Counted from the first letter of the stretch, positions 12,634 through 25,718 are shown. The stretch: DNA of 64,000 bases from Heterohyrax brucei (GCA_028571685.1 CM053164.1:39482501-39546500), one strand, 5' to 3'. Notes: generated by a model from the letters alone, not told the origin. Numbers and translations: made by a program.

Positions 12634-12935
12634 ACACTGTGTAAACTACTGCTTTTCTGAGAGAAAAGCACTGTCCTGTTGACAGGCTCTGGCTCCCAAG
12701 CTAAGAAATTAGGTCCAGCTGTGGCCACCGTATCCATGATGGTGCCCTCCACACAGGCAGCAGATAGAAGGCTAAAGGTGCCAAGTAGCGATTCCTCTGC
12801 CTCTGTTGCCGGCCCCCCACCACAGGTGACACCGTGTGAATTACTGCTTTTCTGTCGGAGAAGTCCTGTCCTGTTTGCAGGCACTGGCTCCCAGGCTAAG
12901 AATTAGGTCCTGCTAAAATCTCTGTATCCAACATG
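12634..12935 (-). repeat. Tandem units in the L1 5' UTR
   Basis: Two similar units with a period of 195 bp start at 12634 and 12829. Both contain acac(t/c)gtgt.aa.tactgctttt, then ctggctccca(a/g)gctaag and ttaggtcc.gct. Mouse L1 promoters are built of such monomers; here only about one and a half units remain. Confidence 0.6.
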
Positions 12936-13376
12936 GCATCCCACACTCTGGCAGTGCGGTTCTGTACAAACCATGCTGCAGCAGTGATAAAAAGACAGCC
13001 TCAAACTGGCTAGATTAACAGAGTCCTAAGCCTGGCTCTCAAAATACCGAAATTTCACCTGTCTGACCCCCAAGCAGTGCGTCTGAGTCTAGCCGCTAGG
13101 CAAAACCCAGCTCCGCCCGCTGGCCAAGACAGAAGGAAAAAAAAGTCAAAATGGTGCATTTACCTTGAAACCATGAGAGCCAGGGATAGCTAGGCGCAGG
13201 AGTCAGCGAAAGAGAGGTTTTTTGCTCAGTGGTATGAAGTCCAAATTAACAGGCCTGTGCTGTGTCCTGGAGGCTCACTGGGTGACCAGAAGGCTCTGTT
13301 TGATTATGAGTTCAAGTCTTGGTTTTCAAAGGGATATAAGGAGACGTGTGCTTAGTCTGCCATCTTGACTCCGCCC

Positions 13377-14013
13377 TTGAACTTATTTTTAATGAAGGTA
13401 GTATAACTTTAACTAATAGTATTTAGGTGTAGAGCAGTTGTATATCTTTGAGAAGATGTAAGTCGTGTTAAAGTAAAACTCAAACATGTGACATTTCACG
13501 TCTTGATTTATAAAGTAGAGAATAAATTCATTGTACTACCCAAAACCACAAAGTTAGGAAATCTGGCATTTCTGCCCTGCACTTACTAGTTTTGGTTTTG
13601 GCCTGCCCTAGTGCTGCCAGTGCCCAGGTTCAAAATAACTGCATAATAGTAACCAGAGCCCTCAGCTTCTCTGCCCTGTGTGGAAGACTGTGAAGGAGAT
13701 AAGGTATTTTAGTTCTGCGAACATACTGCTCCTTTTGTAATATGTTAGTGAGCAAAAAATAGGATTTCATGACATTATTTCAGTTGTTCAACTGCTGCTT
13801 TATGTAAGGAAAATTCTGCTGCCCTTGGCTAATAATTTCAGATACTTGATCACATTGTAGAGACTGGGGAGAGTTTTTAATATCCGAAGAAAGTTAAGTG
13901 AGTAATGTTGAGAACAGGATTAAAAATCTGTATTACAGCAACATAAGAAAACATTGTGAATGTGTACGTTGTTTAATTGCTCCTCAGATATTTGACACCT
14001 GCTTTTGCACATT
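13377..14013. other. RAB10 intron, no recognised element
   Basis: This stretch is AT-rich and without a repeat or exon that I can name. Confidence 0.5.
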
Positions 14014-14166
14014 GGGGAGCTGTGGTGGTGCAGTTGTTACGAGCTTGGCGCCAACCAAGTCAGCAGTTCAAATCCACTGGCTGCTCCTTGGAAACCCTAA
14101 ATGAGTTCTGCTGTGTTCTGTAGTGTCAATTGTGAGTTGGAATTAACTCCACAGCAGCAGAGTTTT
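14014..14166 (+). repeat. AfroSINE
   Basis: Head ggggagctgtggtggtgcagt, B-box-like gcagttcaaatccact and tail gagttggaattaactcc are present in order. Confidence 0.85.
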
Positions 14167-15462
14167 TTATTTTGCTTGTTGGATTCAGCCTGATGCTTTC
14201 AGACCTGGCCATGTGTGTGCATGCAGACCTGAAAATAATTTGACAGGTGAACAAGCAACCATGGCTACTTTTAAGCCTGGGCAAAGGGTCACTAATTAAC
14301 CGTAAAGTAGTGAAGCAAGACCCCTGTTCACAGAGTGGAAATGAATTGTTGATTGCTGTAACAGTTGGCAAGAGCCAGTAAAATGAGAATCCAGGCAGGA
14401 CCCAGGGATGGGATAATCAGAAATCAAGAAGCCAAGAATCCAGATCATTTTGTGGGCAGATACATCACAATGGAAGGTATAAATATATGAAATGCACAAA
14501 TGAAAGTAGAGTATAAAAAGCCTAAAATTGTTTTAGTGAGAGGATCATATAAAAAGAGAGGAAAATAAAGGAGGAGGTTCTAGAAGAATGGAGGAGGCAG
14601 AAAAATCAGGGAGAAGTGTACTGTGGAGCAAAACAAAAACTCTGAACATGAGTAAAGATTACCTTTCTTTTTGGAGGGAGTATTAACATTTCAAATCTTC
14701 TATTTTGATATTTTATTACTAATCAGCATATTAATATGAAATCCCCTCTCTAGGTGCTGTTGATTCAGTTAATGCAAATACAAGTGTCTTGCATTGTGTT
14801 CCTTTGTGGTGGAGACTTGAGTCATAGATTTGAAGTGTGTATATAATTTGCTAATTGTGTAATGTGAAATAAGCAGGGAAGGAAGAAGTGTATAATAGCT
14901 GGAAAGTTGAGGTGGTGTTGGTAGTAGAGTGCTGTGGAAGATCTCTCTAAATGGTTATTACTTAGGACAAAATGGATAGAAGTGGAGGTTTTCTGTCCCT
15001 CCTACTCTTACAACTGTGAGGGGTGCTGCAGCCTGAGTCCCTCCCACTCTTTGTCTTGGATCAGAACAGTTCCAGCCTGGCTTGTGAGTAGGAAATTTTA
15101 ACCCCTGTGTAAGGGAATGGAATTATTAGTTAATTTATATTTTTTACCAGGTAAGAAAAGAACTATGCTATTTATGCTGCTTTGATGAGGCAAAATGTAT
15201 TTTTTCTGTGAGGACATTTATAATTACACTTGATTGTTGATATCTCGTAACTAAATACATATGATTAGCAAAAGATACAAAAGGAAATTGGAAATCAGAA
15301 AAGTAGAAATTGTAAGCATACCTTCTCGAAAGTACAATTTAGTTCACTGCTGCAGTTGGTTTGTAAAATTTTAACTCCTTGGCAGTCAAGGTAGAGAAAG
15401 GAGGGGAGGGCTTACCCAATAAATTATATGTATTTTCTCCCAGAATTAAGGGAAAAGATGAT
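14167..15462. other. RAB10 intron, no recognised element
   Basis: About 1.3 kb of unassigned, purine-rich intron. No exon-like open frame or RNA gene is seen. Confidence 0.5.
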
Positions 15463-15602
15463 GTTGTTGTTGTTAGGTGCCATCAAGTCAGTTCCAACTC
15501 ATAGCGACCCTGTGAACAACAGAATAAAACACTACCTGGTCTTGTGCCATGTCCACAATTGGTTTTATGCTTAATCCCATTGTTGCAGCCTCTGTGTCAC
15601 TA
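15463..15602 (-). repeat. RTE LINE 3' tail fragment
   Basis: gttgttgttaggtgccatca starts the RTE tail in antisense; the segment through 'cattgttgcagcc' agrees with the other RTE copies, then stops abruptly. Confidence 0.8.
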
Positions 15603-15694
15603 GGACATGGTGGGAAAAATAAATACAAAATAAGGTTTCCTAATGCTTTTTCTTGTAATGATTCTTAATAAGTTGATATTGTATTAAAAGGTAA

Positions 15695-15862
15695 GGAGCC
15701 CTTGTAGCACAAAAGGGTTTGGTCTCACTGGCTCCTGCCTGGAAGAAAGATGTGGCCAGTCTGCATAAGCAGAGGTGATAACCTTGGAAACCCTGTGGAG
15801 CAGTGCTACCCAGAATCACTGTGGGCTGGAATTGCCTCTGTGTCAGTGAGTTTGATTTGTTG
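15695..15862 (+). repeat. AfroSINE with internal deletion
   Basis: The head ggagcccttgtagcac and the second half (agatgtggccagtctgc to the tail) are present, but the B-box region is lost. Confidence 0.75.
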
Positions 15863-16072
15863 GCGTATATACCTAAGGAGTGGGATTGCTGGGTAATAAT
15901 GGTAGCCGTGTTGACCCTCAGAACTGCCAGGCTATTGCAGAGCAGCTTGTATCAGAACTACCCATACTGTGCGAAAGAGTTCCAGTTTCTTCGTTTTTAC
16001 CAGCGCTTGATACTGCCCATCTTCTTTATTATACCCATCATAGAGGGTACTAAGTGCTATATCACTGTGGGT

Positions 16073-16553
16073 TTTATTATTTATTTATTTATTTTTATTA
16101 TGATTGAGTGAAAATGTACATTCCCGTATAAATTTACATGCCCACTTATGTGCAGTTCCACTGTTCTCCCTGCCCGGTGACAGCACACTGTTCCTGTCTG
16201 CTCCATACATGTCTCATCCTCCCAACAGTCTCCTTTCCCCTCCTTTCCACCCACTCTCCTTCCTCCAGCCAGAGGTCAGCAGGATGATATCCTATAGATG
16301 CATAGAACATAAAGTGTATCCAATATATGGTCACTCTACATCGCCAAGCCCAATTCATTTGTGTCCGAAGAGTGGACCTTCGTTATGATCTATGGGCAAG
16401 GGCAGCATCAGGGCCGGGGCCATGCTCCCAGGGGAACCACGAAACTGCTGGACCATCAGTTGAGGTCTTTTATTGGAGATCTCAGGGTGTACCCCTTTTG
16501 ATTCCTGTGTTGCCAGTCAGACTCAACTTAGTGAGCTCCACCATGAGATTCGT
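16073..16553 (-). mobile_element. Truncated afrotherian L1 3' end, antisense
   Basis: It begins with a T/TTTA-rich tail, then 'gattgagtgaaaatgtacat', and follows the 3' UTR of the long L1 for about 480 bp with close agreement. It interrupts an older L1. Confidence 0.85.
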
Positions 16554-16856
16554 ATTTCCCAAATGACTGGTGATATTTAAAGTCCTTTCATGCGCTTATT
16601 GTCCTTTTGGAGAAATACCAAATCCTTTGTCCATTTTTAAATTAGGTTTTCTTTTTATTATTAAATTTTACATATTCATTATAATTCCAGATACAAGACT
16701 CTATCAAAGACATGATTTGCAGATATTTTCTTCAGTCCCATGTATGCTGTCTTCACACTGTTTTGATGGTGTCAGAAATTTTTAATTTTGATGAAATCTA
16801 ATTTATCTACTTTTTCTTTGGTTGCTTGTGCTTTTGGTGTTATATATTAAGAAATC

Positions 16857-17011
16857 CTGGGGAAAGGAAATTGTTGGGAAGATGAGACATGTATGGAGCA
16901 GAGAGAAATAATGTGCTGTCACCGGCCCAGGAGAGCAGTGGAAGCTGCACAGAGATAGGCATAAAAATTTGTATGGGAATGTACATTTTCCTTCAGTCCT
17001 AATAAAAAAGA
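16857..17011 (+). mobile_element. Truncated L1 3' end with 8-bp target duplication
   Basis: This 155-bp L1 3' UTR tail ends in an A-rich stretch. The sequence aagaaatc occurs directly before (16849-16856) and after (17012-17019), a target-site duplication. It lies in the opposite orientation to the host L1. Confidence 0.85.
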
Positions 17012-17239
17012 AAGAAATCATTTTTGTATTCTAAAGTTTTAGAGACTTACTGTTAAGTTTTTTTCTAAGAATTCTATAGTTTTGGCTCTTACATTTAAGT
17101 CTATGATTCATTTAAATTAGTTTTTGTATATGGTATGAGGTAGGGGTCCAACTTCATTCTTATATCCAGTTCCCTCAGCACTATTTGTTTAAAAGATTAT
17201 TCTTTCCACGTTGAGGTCATGGGATATTTTCAGCAGAAA

Positions 17240-19365
17240 AAAAAATGATAATGATCAAACATATATTTAAAGATGATTACTGTGGCTGTTGTGGAGAAAT
17301 GAATTACAAGGAGGGACAGCAGTAAAGACAACCATGTAAGTTAAGAAATTGTTGTAATAGCCCAGGCAAGAGATAATGGCAGCTTAAACTAGAGCAGTAA
17401 TATCTAACAAACAGAGGACACATTTAGTATATTCTTTGCAAGTAAAGGCAAAGGACTTGATGGATGGTGGGGATGAAGAAACCAGGAATCAACAATAACT
17501 TATGTACATTTGAGCACCTATCCAGATGGTGTTGCTCTTTTACTGAGATGGGAACATTGAGGGAGAAGCAGGTTTTGGTAAAAGAAGAGTTGTGCTCATT
17601 TTGTTATCGCTGGATTCCGTCAAGTTGATTTCAGCTCTAATGACTCAGTGTACAACAGAATGAAACACTACAGGGTCGTGCACCATCTTCATGTTTGTTA
17701 TGTTTGAGCCCATTGTTGTAACTGTTGTGTTAGTCATCTCATTGAGGGTCTTTATCTTTTTCCCGACCTCAACCAAGCATAATGTCCTTCTCCAGGGGCT
17801 GCTCCCTCTTGAAAACGTGTCCACAGTGGGTGAGATGAAGTCTTGCCATGCTTGGTTCTAAGGAACATTCTGGACTTGTTCCTTCTTCTGTAAGTCCATG
17901 GTATATTCAAGATTTTTTGCCAGTATGGTAACACATAGGTATCGATTCTTCTTTCGTTACTTGCTGTCAACTTTTGCCTGTATACAAGGTGACTGAAAGC
18001 CCCATGACTTGAGTCAGGTGTGCCTTACTCCTTAAAATGAACTCTCTGATTTTTAATTCTTCAAACAGGTCTTTTGCAGCAGATTTGCCTTATGCAGTGT
18101 GTCGTCTGATTTCTTGACTGCTCCTTCTGTGAGCATTGAATTGTGGATCCAAGTAAAATGAAATCCTTTACAATTTCAATCTTTTTTCCATTTATCATGC
18201 TGTATCTTAGTCCGTTTATGAGGATTTTTGTTTTCTTTATGTTGAGATGTCATCCGTAATGAAGGCAGTAGTCTTTGATCTTTGTAAGTAAGTACTTCAA
18301 ATCCTCTTCACTTTCAGCAAAAAAGACGTCCTGTGCATACTGCAGGTTGTTAATGAATCTTCCTCCAGTCCTGATGCCGTGTTCTTCGTCACATAGTCCA
18401 GTTTCTTGTATTATGTGCTCAACATATAGACTGAATAAATACAGTGAAAGGATATAACTCTAACACACACTTTTCCTGACTTGAAACCATGCACTGTGCT
18501 CTCATTCTGTTTAAGCAGCTGCCTGTTGATCTGTGTACAGGTTTCTCATGAGCACAATTCTGGAATTCCTGTTCTTTGCAGTAATGTCCATAATTTGTTA
18601 TGATCCATACAATTGAATGCCTTTCCATAGTCAGTAAAACTGTGCAAGGATATTACTGTGTGCCCATTACAACAGCTAAAAATGATAACACAGGTAAACA
18701 TCTCTCTGGTATTCTCTGCGTGCTGATGTGCTGTCCCTCAGACATCAGCATTGAGATCCCTCATTCCACTTCCTCTTCTGAATCTGGCTTACTGATGTGC
18801 TGTATTTATTTTAGGTTCCAGTAAGTTTAAGATAACATTTATTTGCACATGTCAAGTAGGTAGTTGAATGTAAAAATCTAGAGTTTCCAGGAGAGACAGG
18901 GGTTCGAAAGGTAGATTTGGAAGTCATGTAGGTAGTTTTAATAATGTGCCGTATTTATGCTATGGAAATAGATGAAGTCACTAGAGTGATACTATAAATA
19001 AGAGAGAGCAGGAAATCCATGGTAGTTCTGGGCATTCTGATATTCAGCAATATAGTAGTTATTGACAAAAGTCTAGGAATGGGTAACCAGTGACATAGAC
19101 TGAAGAGCAAAACCACACTGTGACATTTGAAAAATCAAGAAAATAAAGTGTTTCAAAACAGAGAAGGTAGTCAGGTGTGTGGAGTCATGCTGGATAATTA
19201 AGATACATAAAAGGGACTACTAGATTTAGTAAACAGAAGGTCACTGGAAACGTTTTGGAAGAACAGTCTTAGTAGAAGTTACAGGAGGCCTATTAGAATT
19301 ACTTCAGGAATGAATCTGAGGAGACAGCAACTAGAAGTAACTCTTTAAAGAATTTTGTTGCAAAG
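17240..19365 (-). repeat. L2 LINE reverse-transcriptase region, split by an RTE
   Basis: The parts 17240-17600 and 18813-19365 are antisense L2 ORF2 ('ttgtaatagcccaggcaagag', 'tttactgagatgggaaca', then 'gtaggtagttgaatgt', 'cctattagaattacttcagg'). They are in the right order with the RTE between them. Confidence 0.65.
17601..18812 (-). mobile_element. RTE (BovB-like) LINE, 1.2 kb, antisense
   Basis: This is a long RTE copy from the tail (ccgtcaagttgatttcagc) into the reverse-transcriptase coding part. In antisense the remains include an ERRID.....LPYWQKILNIPWT stretch and, further in, the RT core around 18280-18650. It is damaged by many stops and sits inside an L2. Confidence 0.85.
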
Positions 19366-21095
19366 ACTTTTTGGTTGTAGATATAAACAAGCATACCATA
19401 AAATTTATATGGAAAGTCTGGAATCACTGAAAGAATGTTAAAAATTAGAGGTTTCGTTACTCCCTAGTTTTAAGGCTATTTGGGTACACTTATTAAGACA
19501 GCACAGTATTGGTGATGGGGCAAATGCATAGATCAGTGGAGTGGGATAAAGACCCCTTCACAAGTTTACCCAGCTGATTTTTGAGAAAGGCATAAAAGCA
19601 GTTCAGTGGAAGGAGAGTTTTTTCAACAAGGGGTGCTGGAGTAAATTGGACATCCATAAACCCAACCCAACCCATTGCTATCAGTCAGTGACCCTGTAAG
19701 GTGGGATAGAACTGCCCCAAAAGGTTTCCAAGGCCATAATCTTTACAGAAGCAAACTGCCACGTCTTTCTACTGGGCAGCAGCTTGTGGGCTCTGACTGC
19801 TCCCAGACCTCCTAATTGGACATTGATTGGCCGAAAAAATGAGCTTCTGCCTAAAATTCATACCATATACCAAAATTAATGTATCATCAACTTAAATATA
19901 AAACTTTTAGAAGAAGACAGGAAATCTTTGGAAACTAAAAGTAGTTGAAAAGGTCTTAGATATGACACCAAAGTGTGATCCATAAAAGAAAAACATCAAT
20001 AAATTGGACTTTGAACAGAATTAAAACTTGAACTCTGCAAAAGACCCTGTCAGAAATAAAAAGACAACCTGCAGACTTGTATTTCAACATTTTGGAAGAA
20101 AATATTTGCAAAACACATACCTGACAACAGACATATATAAGGAACATCTCAAAACTAAATAGTAAAAAGCAAACAGTTCAGTTAGAAAACAGATAAAAGA
20201 TATGAACAAGTATTTTATCAAGAGGATATATGGGTGGCAAGTAAGCACGTGAGAAGATCTTCAGAATCAGTTGCCACTGGGAGAATACAAATTAAATGAT
20301 GATGAGGTATTATTACATACCCATTACAACAACTAAATAAAAAATAGTGACACCATCAAATATTGACGACATAGCAGAGAAGCTGGATCTCTGATGTTGC
20401 TAGTGGGAATATCAAGTGATAATAGGCACTCTGGGAAAGTTTGACAGTTTCTTACAAAGGGTCACTTACCATATGATCTGGCAGTAACATTCCTGGGCAC
20501 TTACTTTTCCTGGCAAAATAAAAACCTGTATATGAAAGTTCATGGCAGCTAGCTGTATTTTGTAATGGTGTGATACTGAGAACAATTCAGCTGTCCTTTG
20601 ACAGTGAATGTTGAAACAAATGAGTGGTACCTCTTACACAGAATTCTACTCAGTAAAAAGAAACGGGCTAGTGATACATGTACCAAGTTGGGTGGATCTC
20701 AGGGGCACTATACTGAACAAAACCAGTTTCCAAAGATTCCATTTATATATAGCATTCTGGAAATGACAAAATTTTAGGAATGGAAAACATTAATAGGCAA
20801 GGTTTAGACGTTGACGAGAACTGAGAGTTCTGTCTGATGATAGAACAATTATCTTGTTTGTGGTGCTAATTACATAAATCTATAAATGTGATAAAATTTC
20901 AGAGAATTGCACATACATACACAGATAAGTGCATGTAGAAACTGATGAAGTTTAGTTCATAGATAGTACTTAGATCATTTTCTTGGTTTTACTTGTATAT
21001 AGTTCAAATAAGATGATACTGTTGGGGAAAGTGGTATTTTTGCAACTTCCTATGAACCTATAGTTATTTCAAAATAAAAAGCTTTTAAAAAATTT
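19366..21095 (+). repeat. Old L1 ORF2 end and 3' UTR
   Basis: It reads 'aaatttatatggaaagtc', 'acttattaagacagcacagtattgg', 'gatcagtggagtggga' as in L1 ORF2 and ends with an old-L1 3' terminus (tatagttatttcaaaataaaaagc). A SINE at 19657-19815 interrupts it. Confidence 0.8.
19657..19815 (-). repeat. AfroSINE inserted in old L1
   Basis: aaacccaacccaacccattgc opens the antisense tail and 'gaagcaaactgccacgtctttct' is the body. The head is degraded. Confidence 0.75.
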
Positions 21096-21249
21096 TCTGG
21101 GTAGGGGGATGAAGAAATAAAGTGTTAGCGGGAGGGCAATGTGGAGATGAAATACTAAATGCATGTTTGTGTGCTGATAAAAGTAATCGATGAATGATGA
21201 AGAAACTGGTGATGTGAGTGAGAGGAGATAATTACAGAAGCAAAACCTT

Positions 21250-24200
21250 CTGCTTTTGGTTTGGAGGCATTAAAACAAATAATGATACCTGTCTCAAACC
21301 GTGCACAAAAACTAACTCAAAATGGATCAAAGACGGATCAAAGACATAAATTTTAAACCTCAAGCTATAAAGTTCTTGGGTGAAGGCACAGGGACAAAAC
21401 TATAGAAGCTAATTTTTTAAAAAAGAAAAGGATCAAGTAAATAGCAGAAGACCGATAACTAGAACCTCATAAACATTAATAGTTCTGCTCATCAACAGAG
21501 TAAAAAGATAACCTACAGACTGGGGAAAAAAAGATCTGTGAGAATGGTGTATATGTTAAGCATCTAATCTCTAAAATATCTAGATAACTTCAACAGCTCA
21601 ACAACAAAAAGACAACTCAATTAAAAATGGGCAAAGGGCATGAACAGACACTTCATGGAAGTTTCCATTCAGGAGGTTAGTAAACATGAAAAAAATGCTT
21701 GAAGTCATTAGCCATCAGAGAGAAGCAAATCAAAACTACAGTGAGGTGCCATCTGACCCCTGCTAAAATGTTGTTATCTCAGAAAACAGCAGTGCTGTCA
21801 AGGATGTAGAGAGATGAGAATCCTTGTCCGCTGCTGGTGAAATTGTCAAGTTGTACAACCACTGTGGAAAACAGTATGATGCTTCCTGAAAAAACTAGAA
21901 GTAGAACTACTGTATGGTACAGAGATCATACCCTCAGAATAAACCCTAGAAAACTAATAGAAGACAGACATGTGTCCAGCTGTGTTCGTTGTGGCATTAT
22001 TCACAGTAGCAAAAAAATGAAAACAACCTAAATGTCAGTCAGCTGATGACTAATGGATAAAATGTGATGCATACATGCAGTGGAATATTAGGAAGCCACA
22101 AAAAATGATAAGTTCTCAAAACATCTTTAAAAATTTGTTTATGTGGTGTTTTGATGAAAGTTTAAAAGCAAATTTGTTTCTCATTAAAGGGTTGGTTCAC
22201 ATACTTTTTTGCTGCCCTGCCTCAGGATGTGTCAGCACTCTTCCCTTTCTTGACCTTAGGTTACACATTACCAGCTTTCCCATCCCCCTCCTGCCTTTGT
22301 GTCCTTGACCTTGGTATGCCCATTAAAGTCTGACTTTGTTTTATGGGCCTGTCTAGTCTCTGTCTAAATGGTGGACCTCAGGAGTAACCTCAGTACTGAG
22401 TTAAAAGGGTACCCAGGAGCCATGCTCTCCAGGTTTCTTTGGCCTCTGTCAGGTCAGTAGGTCTTGTCTTCTTTTGCAAGTTAGAATTTTGTTCTACGTT
22501 TATACACTGCTGGTGGGGATGTAAAATGGTACAACCACTTTGGAAATCAGTTTGGCACTTTCTGAAACACCCAGAAGTAGAACTAGTATACAATCCAGCA
22601 AGCTCATTTTCTTGAAATATATCTTACAGAAATAAGAGCTGTCACAGGAATAGATACAGGCACACCACTGTTTATTGCAGCACTCTCCAAAACAGAATTC
22701 ACCTGCGTGCCCATCAACAGATGAATGGATAAATATACTATGGTATAGTCACACAGTAGAATGCTGTGTAGTGATAAAGAACAGCAGTGATCTTGGGAAG
22801 CATCTCCCAACACGGAGGAATCTGGAAGGCATTGTGCTGCGTGAAATCAGTTGCAAAAAGACAAGTATTATATGAGACCATTATTATAAGGAATAAAGAA
22901 AATGTTTACACCCAGAAGAAAACAGCCTTTGATGGTTACAATGTTGGGGAGGGAGGGAAGAGATATTTATTAGTTAGATAGTAGCTGAGAATTATGTTAG
23001 ATGAAGGGAGGGGGCAACACATAGTAGAGGAGAAGTCAACCCAACTGGAATAAACCAGAAGCCAGGATGTTTCTTAAATGTAACCAAACACTCTGAAGGA
23101 CAGAGTGGCAGAGGTGCAGGGGTTTGGAGACCATTTCAGGGCATGCCTGAGTTAAGTGGCATCAGACTTATTAAGAAAATGTTAGGCACCCCGTTTTGGT
23201 GAGTGTAGAAGCTAGCAGGTGGCCATCTAAGAAGCATCCATTGGACCCATGCTACCTGAAGCAGAAGAGAATGAAGGACTTCAAAGATACAAAGAAAATT
23301 TGAGCCCAAGAGACAGAAAGGGCTGCGTAATTCACAGACTACATCAGCTTGAAACCAGAAGAACTAGGTGGTGTCCAGCTACTGCCAGTGACTACCCTGA
23401 CAGGGAACACAACAAAGAGTCCCTGATGTACTGGGAGAAAAATGGGATGCAGAACTTGAACTCTGTTAAACAGACCAGACTTGATGGTCTGACAGACTGG
23501 AGGGTTCCAACAAACATGGCTCCAGACTCTGTTAGCCTGTTAGCCCCGAATTAAAACGATTCCCAAAGCCAGCTCTTCAGACAAAGATGGGACTGGACTA
23601 TAAGACATAAAATGATAATGGAGAAGAGTGTGCTTCTCAGCTTCAGTACCTACATGAAGCTAACTGGGCAGCTCCTGTCCAGAGGCAAGATGAGTGGGCA
23701 GACAGGGACAAGAACTGGTTGAATGGACACGAGAAATACAGAGGAGGAAGGTGGAATGTGCTATCACAGGTTGGGGAGAGCAGACTGAGTTATGTAGCAG
23801 TGTGTGTATAAGTGTTTTTATGACAAACTCAAAGTATAAACTTTTGCTGAAAACACAATAAAATATTTTAAAAAGAAAAAAAAAAGATTTTACATTATTT
23901 CTCCTGCTGTCTTTGGGCCCTGTATTGTGATCTTTTGTTAGAGTGGTTGGTGACGGCAGCCAGGCACCATCTGAGTTGGTGTTGGACTCAGTTTGGTGAG
24001 GAGTGTGATAGTTGTGATCCGTTAGTCCTTTGGAGTGTTCTTTCACTTCTGTGAAAGAACATTTTCCCTTGTTCCTAATGAGGTGGGACCAGTGGAATAC
24101 CTTAGATGACCATTCAGACATAACAAGGATGAGTCGGGAGGACATCATACTGAGTAAAATCAGTCAGTCACAAAAGGACAAATATAGTGTGATCCCAGTT

Positions 24201-25215
24201 TTATAAAAAGACTCAAGAATAGGCATACACACAGAGACCAGTGTTCATCGGTGGTTACTGGAGGTATATTTGGTGTATGTATAAGTATAGATTGTAGAGG
24301 TATGTATATATATAAATGTGTTTGTATGTGAATAATGGACATGCATGTGTGTGCATTCGACTCAGATGGCAGTGGGTATATAATAAAGCACATAGCACAG
24401 TTAATGGATACTTCTTCAATATAATGAAACAATTTGCAGAATAGATATTCTGGATTTGAAGGCTTTAAGACCATGGCCTTATGGGACAGCTCGGTCAATA
24501 GGCACCATACAGTTCATAGTCTCTGTTCTACATCCTGGTTTGGTCAGAATGCCTGGGGTTCTTAAATGCTTATGAGTGGTCATCAAAGGTAAATCTATTG
24601 TTTTCTGCTTGTCCAGAGCAAAAGAGAAATAAGGAAACCAAAGATTCCTGTAGCAACTAATAGTCTACACAAACCATGTACCCTGAAGCCAGAACTAGAT
24701 GGTGCCTGGCTACCACTACCAACCATTCTGATTAGGGATACAATAGATAGACCCTCATACAATGGGAGAAAAATGTAGAACAAAACTCAAATTCTTGAAA
24801 AATCTAGATTTTACTGGACTGGTTGAGATTAGAGACCTCTCCAAGACTGTCCAAGACCTGAATTTTCTTTAAGCATTGAACTGAAGCTATTGCCTGAGGT
24901 TGTCTTTAGCTAAATCACAGATTGGCTCATAAAATAAAGAACATTACTTGTCAGTACTGTGCTCCTTTAAAAAGAAATTGTCTATGTGAAGTGAAATAAT
25001 CAACAATTACTGTACAGCAAAGATAACCATGTGACAAGACAGGCAAACCAGATTACTGGAGAGGAAGCAGCTAGCACAGAAATAACGAGAAAAGGTTACG
25101 TTGTGAAAAATACAACCAATGTGAAAAATGTAACCAAATGAACAATTGCGTAAACATTAATAAAGGGGGACCTCATTTGGTGTGTGAACTTTTACTGAAA
25201 ACACAGAAAATAATA
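21250..25215 (+). repeat. L1 mosaic: several L1 ends with inverted 3' UTR pieces
   Basis: Sense L1 ORF2 ends lie at about 21250-22130, 22491-23888 and 24071-25215; the last two end in 'aacttttgctgaaaacac' or 'aacttttactgaaaacac' plus an A-rich tail. Antisense pieces of the matching 3' UTR lie at about 22130-22490 ('aagcaaatttgtttctcatt') and 23889-24070 ('ggtgacggcagccaggcacc'). This is a 3' UTR type distinct from that of the long L1. Boundaries are approximate. Confidence 0.7.
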
Positions 25216-25718
25216 TTTAAAAGAAATGAAATAATGATAAATATTCCTATTTACATCGTTGTCATTTTTTTAAATAAATGAGCTATCTTCACGGCTTTTT
25301 GTAAATTTTAAGTAAACATAGCTATTCCATAGTCCTTAATGTTCTAAAATTCATGCTACATTTGTATTTCATTAGCAATTAAGTCTCTAGTAAATGAGTT
25401 TCCAACGTTTTCATAGTGTAATTGCTGGTGTTCATTAAATAACCTCAGGAGTTTGATGTTACTATTTTCTACTGTTTTTACTTTCTTATTTCCTTCTAGT
25501 ATGATATAGATCATTAATTTCTTTATTATGATTTTTTTTTTTAAATAAGAGCCACAGTTGTTTACCACTGAAGAAAATGAGTGGTCATTCATTTTGCATT
25601 GTGGTGTGCAGTGGGTTTTAGTCTTTGTCTACTTTGCCAAACTGTTCTACTGTTGTTCTTTATCTAGAACAAAATGTTATCAAAATGCGGAATATAAACT
25701 CTTGGCTGTTTATTTCAG
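25216..25718 (+). other. RAB10: Intron directly upstream of the RAB10 switch II exon
   Basis: No repeat is recognised. A T-rich tract at 25531-25543 and the pyrimidine-rich stretch before tatttcag serve the acceptor. Confidence 0.6.

Larger units (their letters stand above)
6222..13376 (-). mobile_element. Nearly full-length L1 retrotransposon, antisense to RAB10
   Basis: The 7.15-kb element lies in antisense. Its poly(A) tail appears as poly(T) at 6222-6234, and its 5' end appears as the reverse complement of gggcggagtcaagatggc at about 13376, a standard L1 start. Order from the 5' end: 5' UTR of about 1.04 kb with tandem units; ORF1 from 12335; a 390-bp inter-ORF segment; ORF2 from 11036 with endonuclease and reverse transcriptase; and a long 3' UTR. 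All ORFs carry stops and frameshifts, so it cannot move itself. I see no convincing target-site duplication. Its tail sequence recurs at 16073-16553, 16857-17011, 30687-32014 and 32495-32537, so this family was highly active in this lineage. Confidence 0.92.
15863..17235 (-). repeat. Old L1 ORF2 3' part, split by two younger L1 tails
   Basis: Pieces at 15863-16072, 16554-16856 and 17012-17235 read on from one another as the antisense end of an old L1 ORF2 ('gagtgggattgctgggtaat', 'ccatttttaaattaggtttt', 'tatggtatgaggtaggggtcc'). The two gaps hold younger insertions. Confidence 0.8.

Noticed and set aside
1-25718. RAB10 exon for residues 43-63 within the first 25.7 kb
   Set aside because: I looked for codons of the GIDFKIKTVELQ region with flanking AG/GT and found none, so it should lie upstream; the reading was by eye only.
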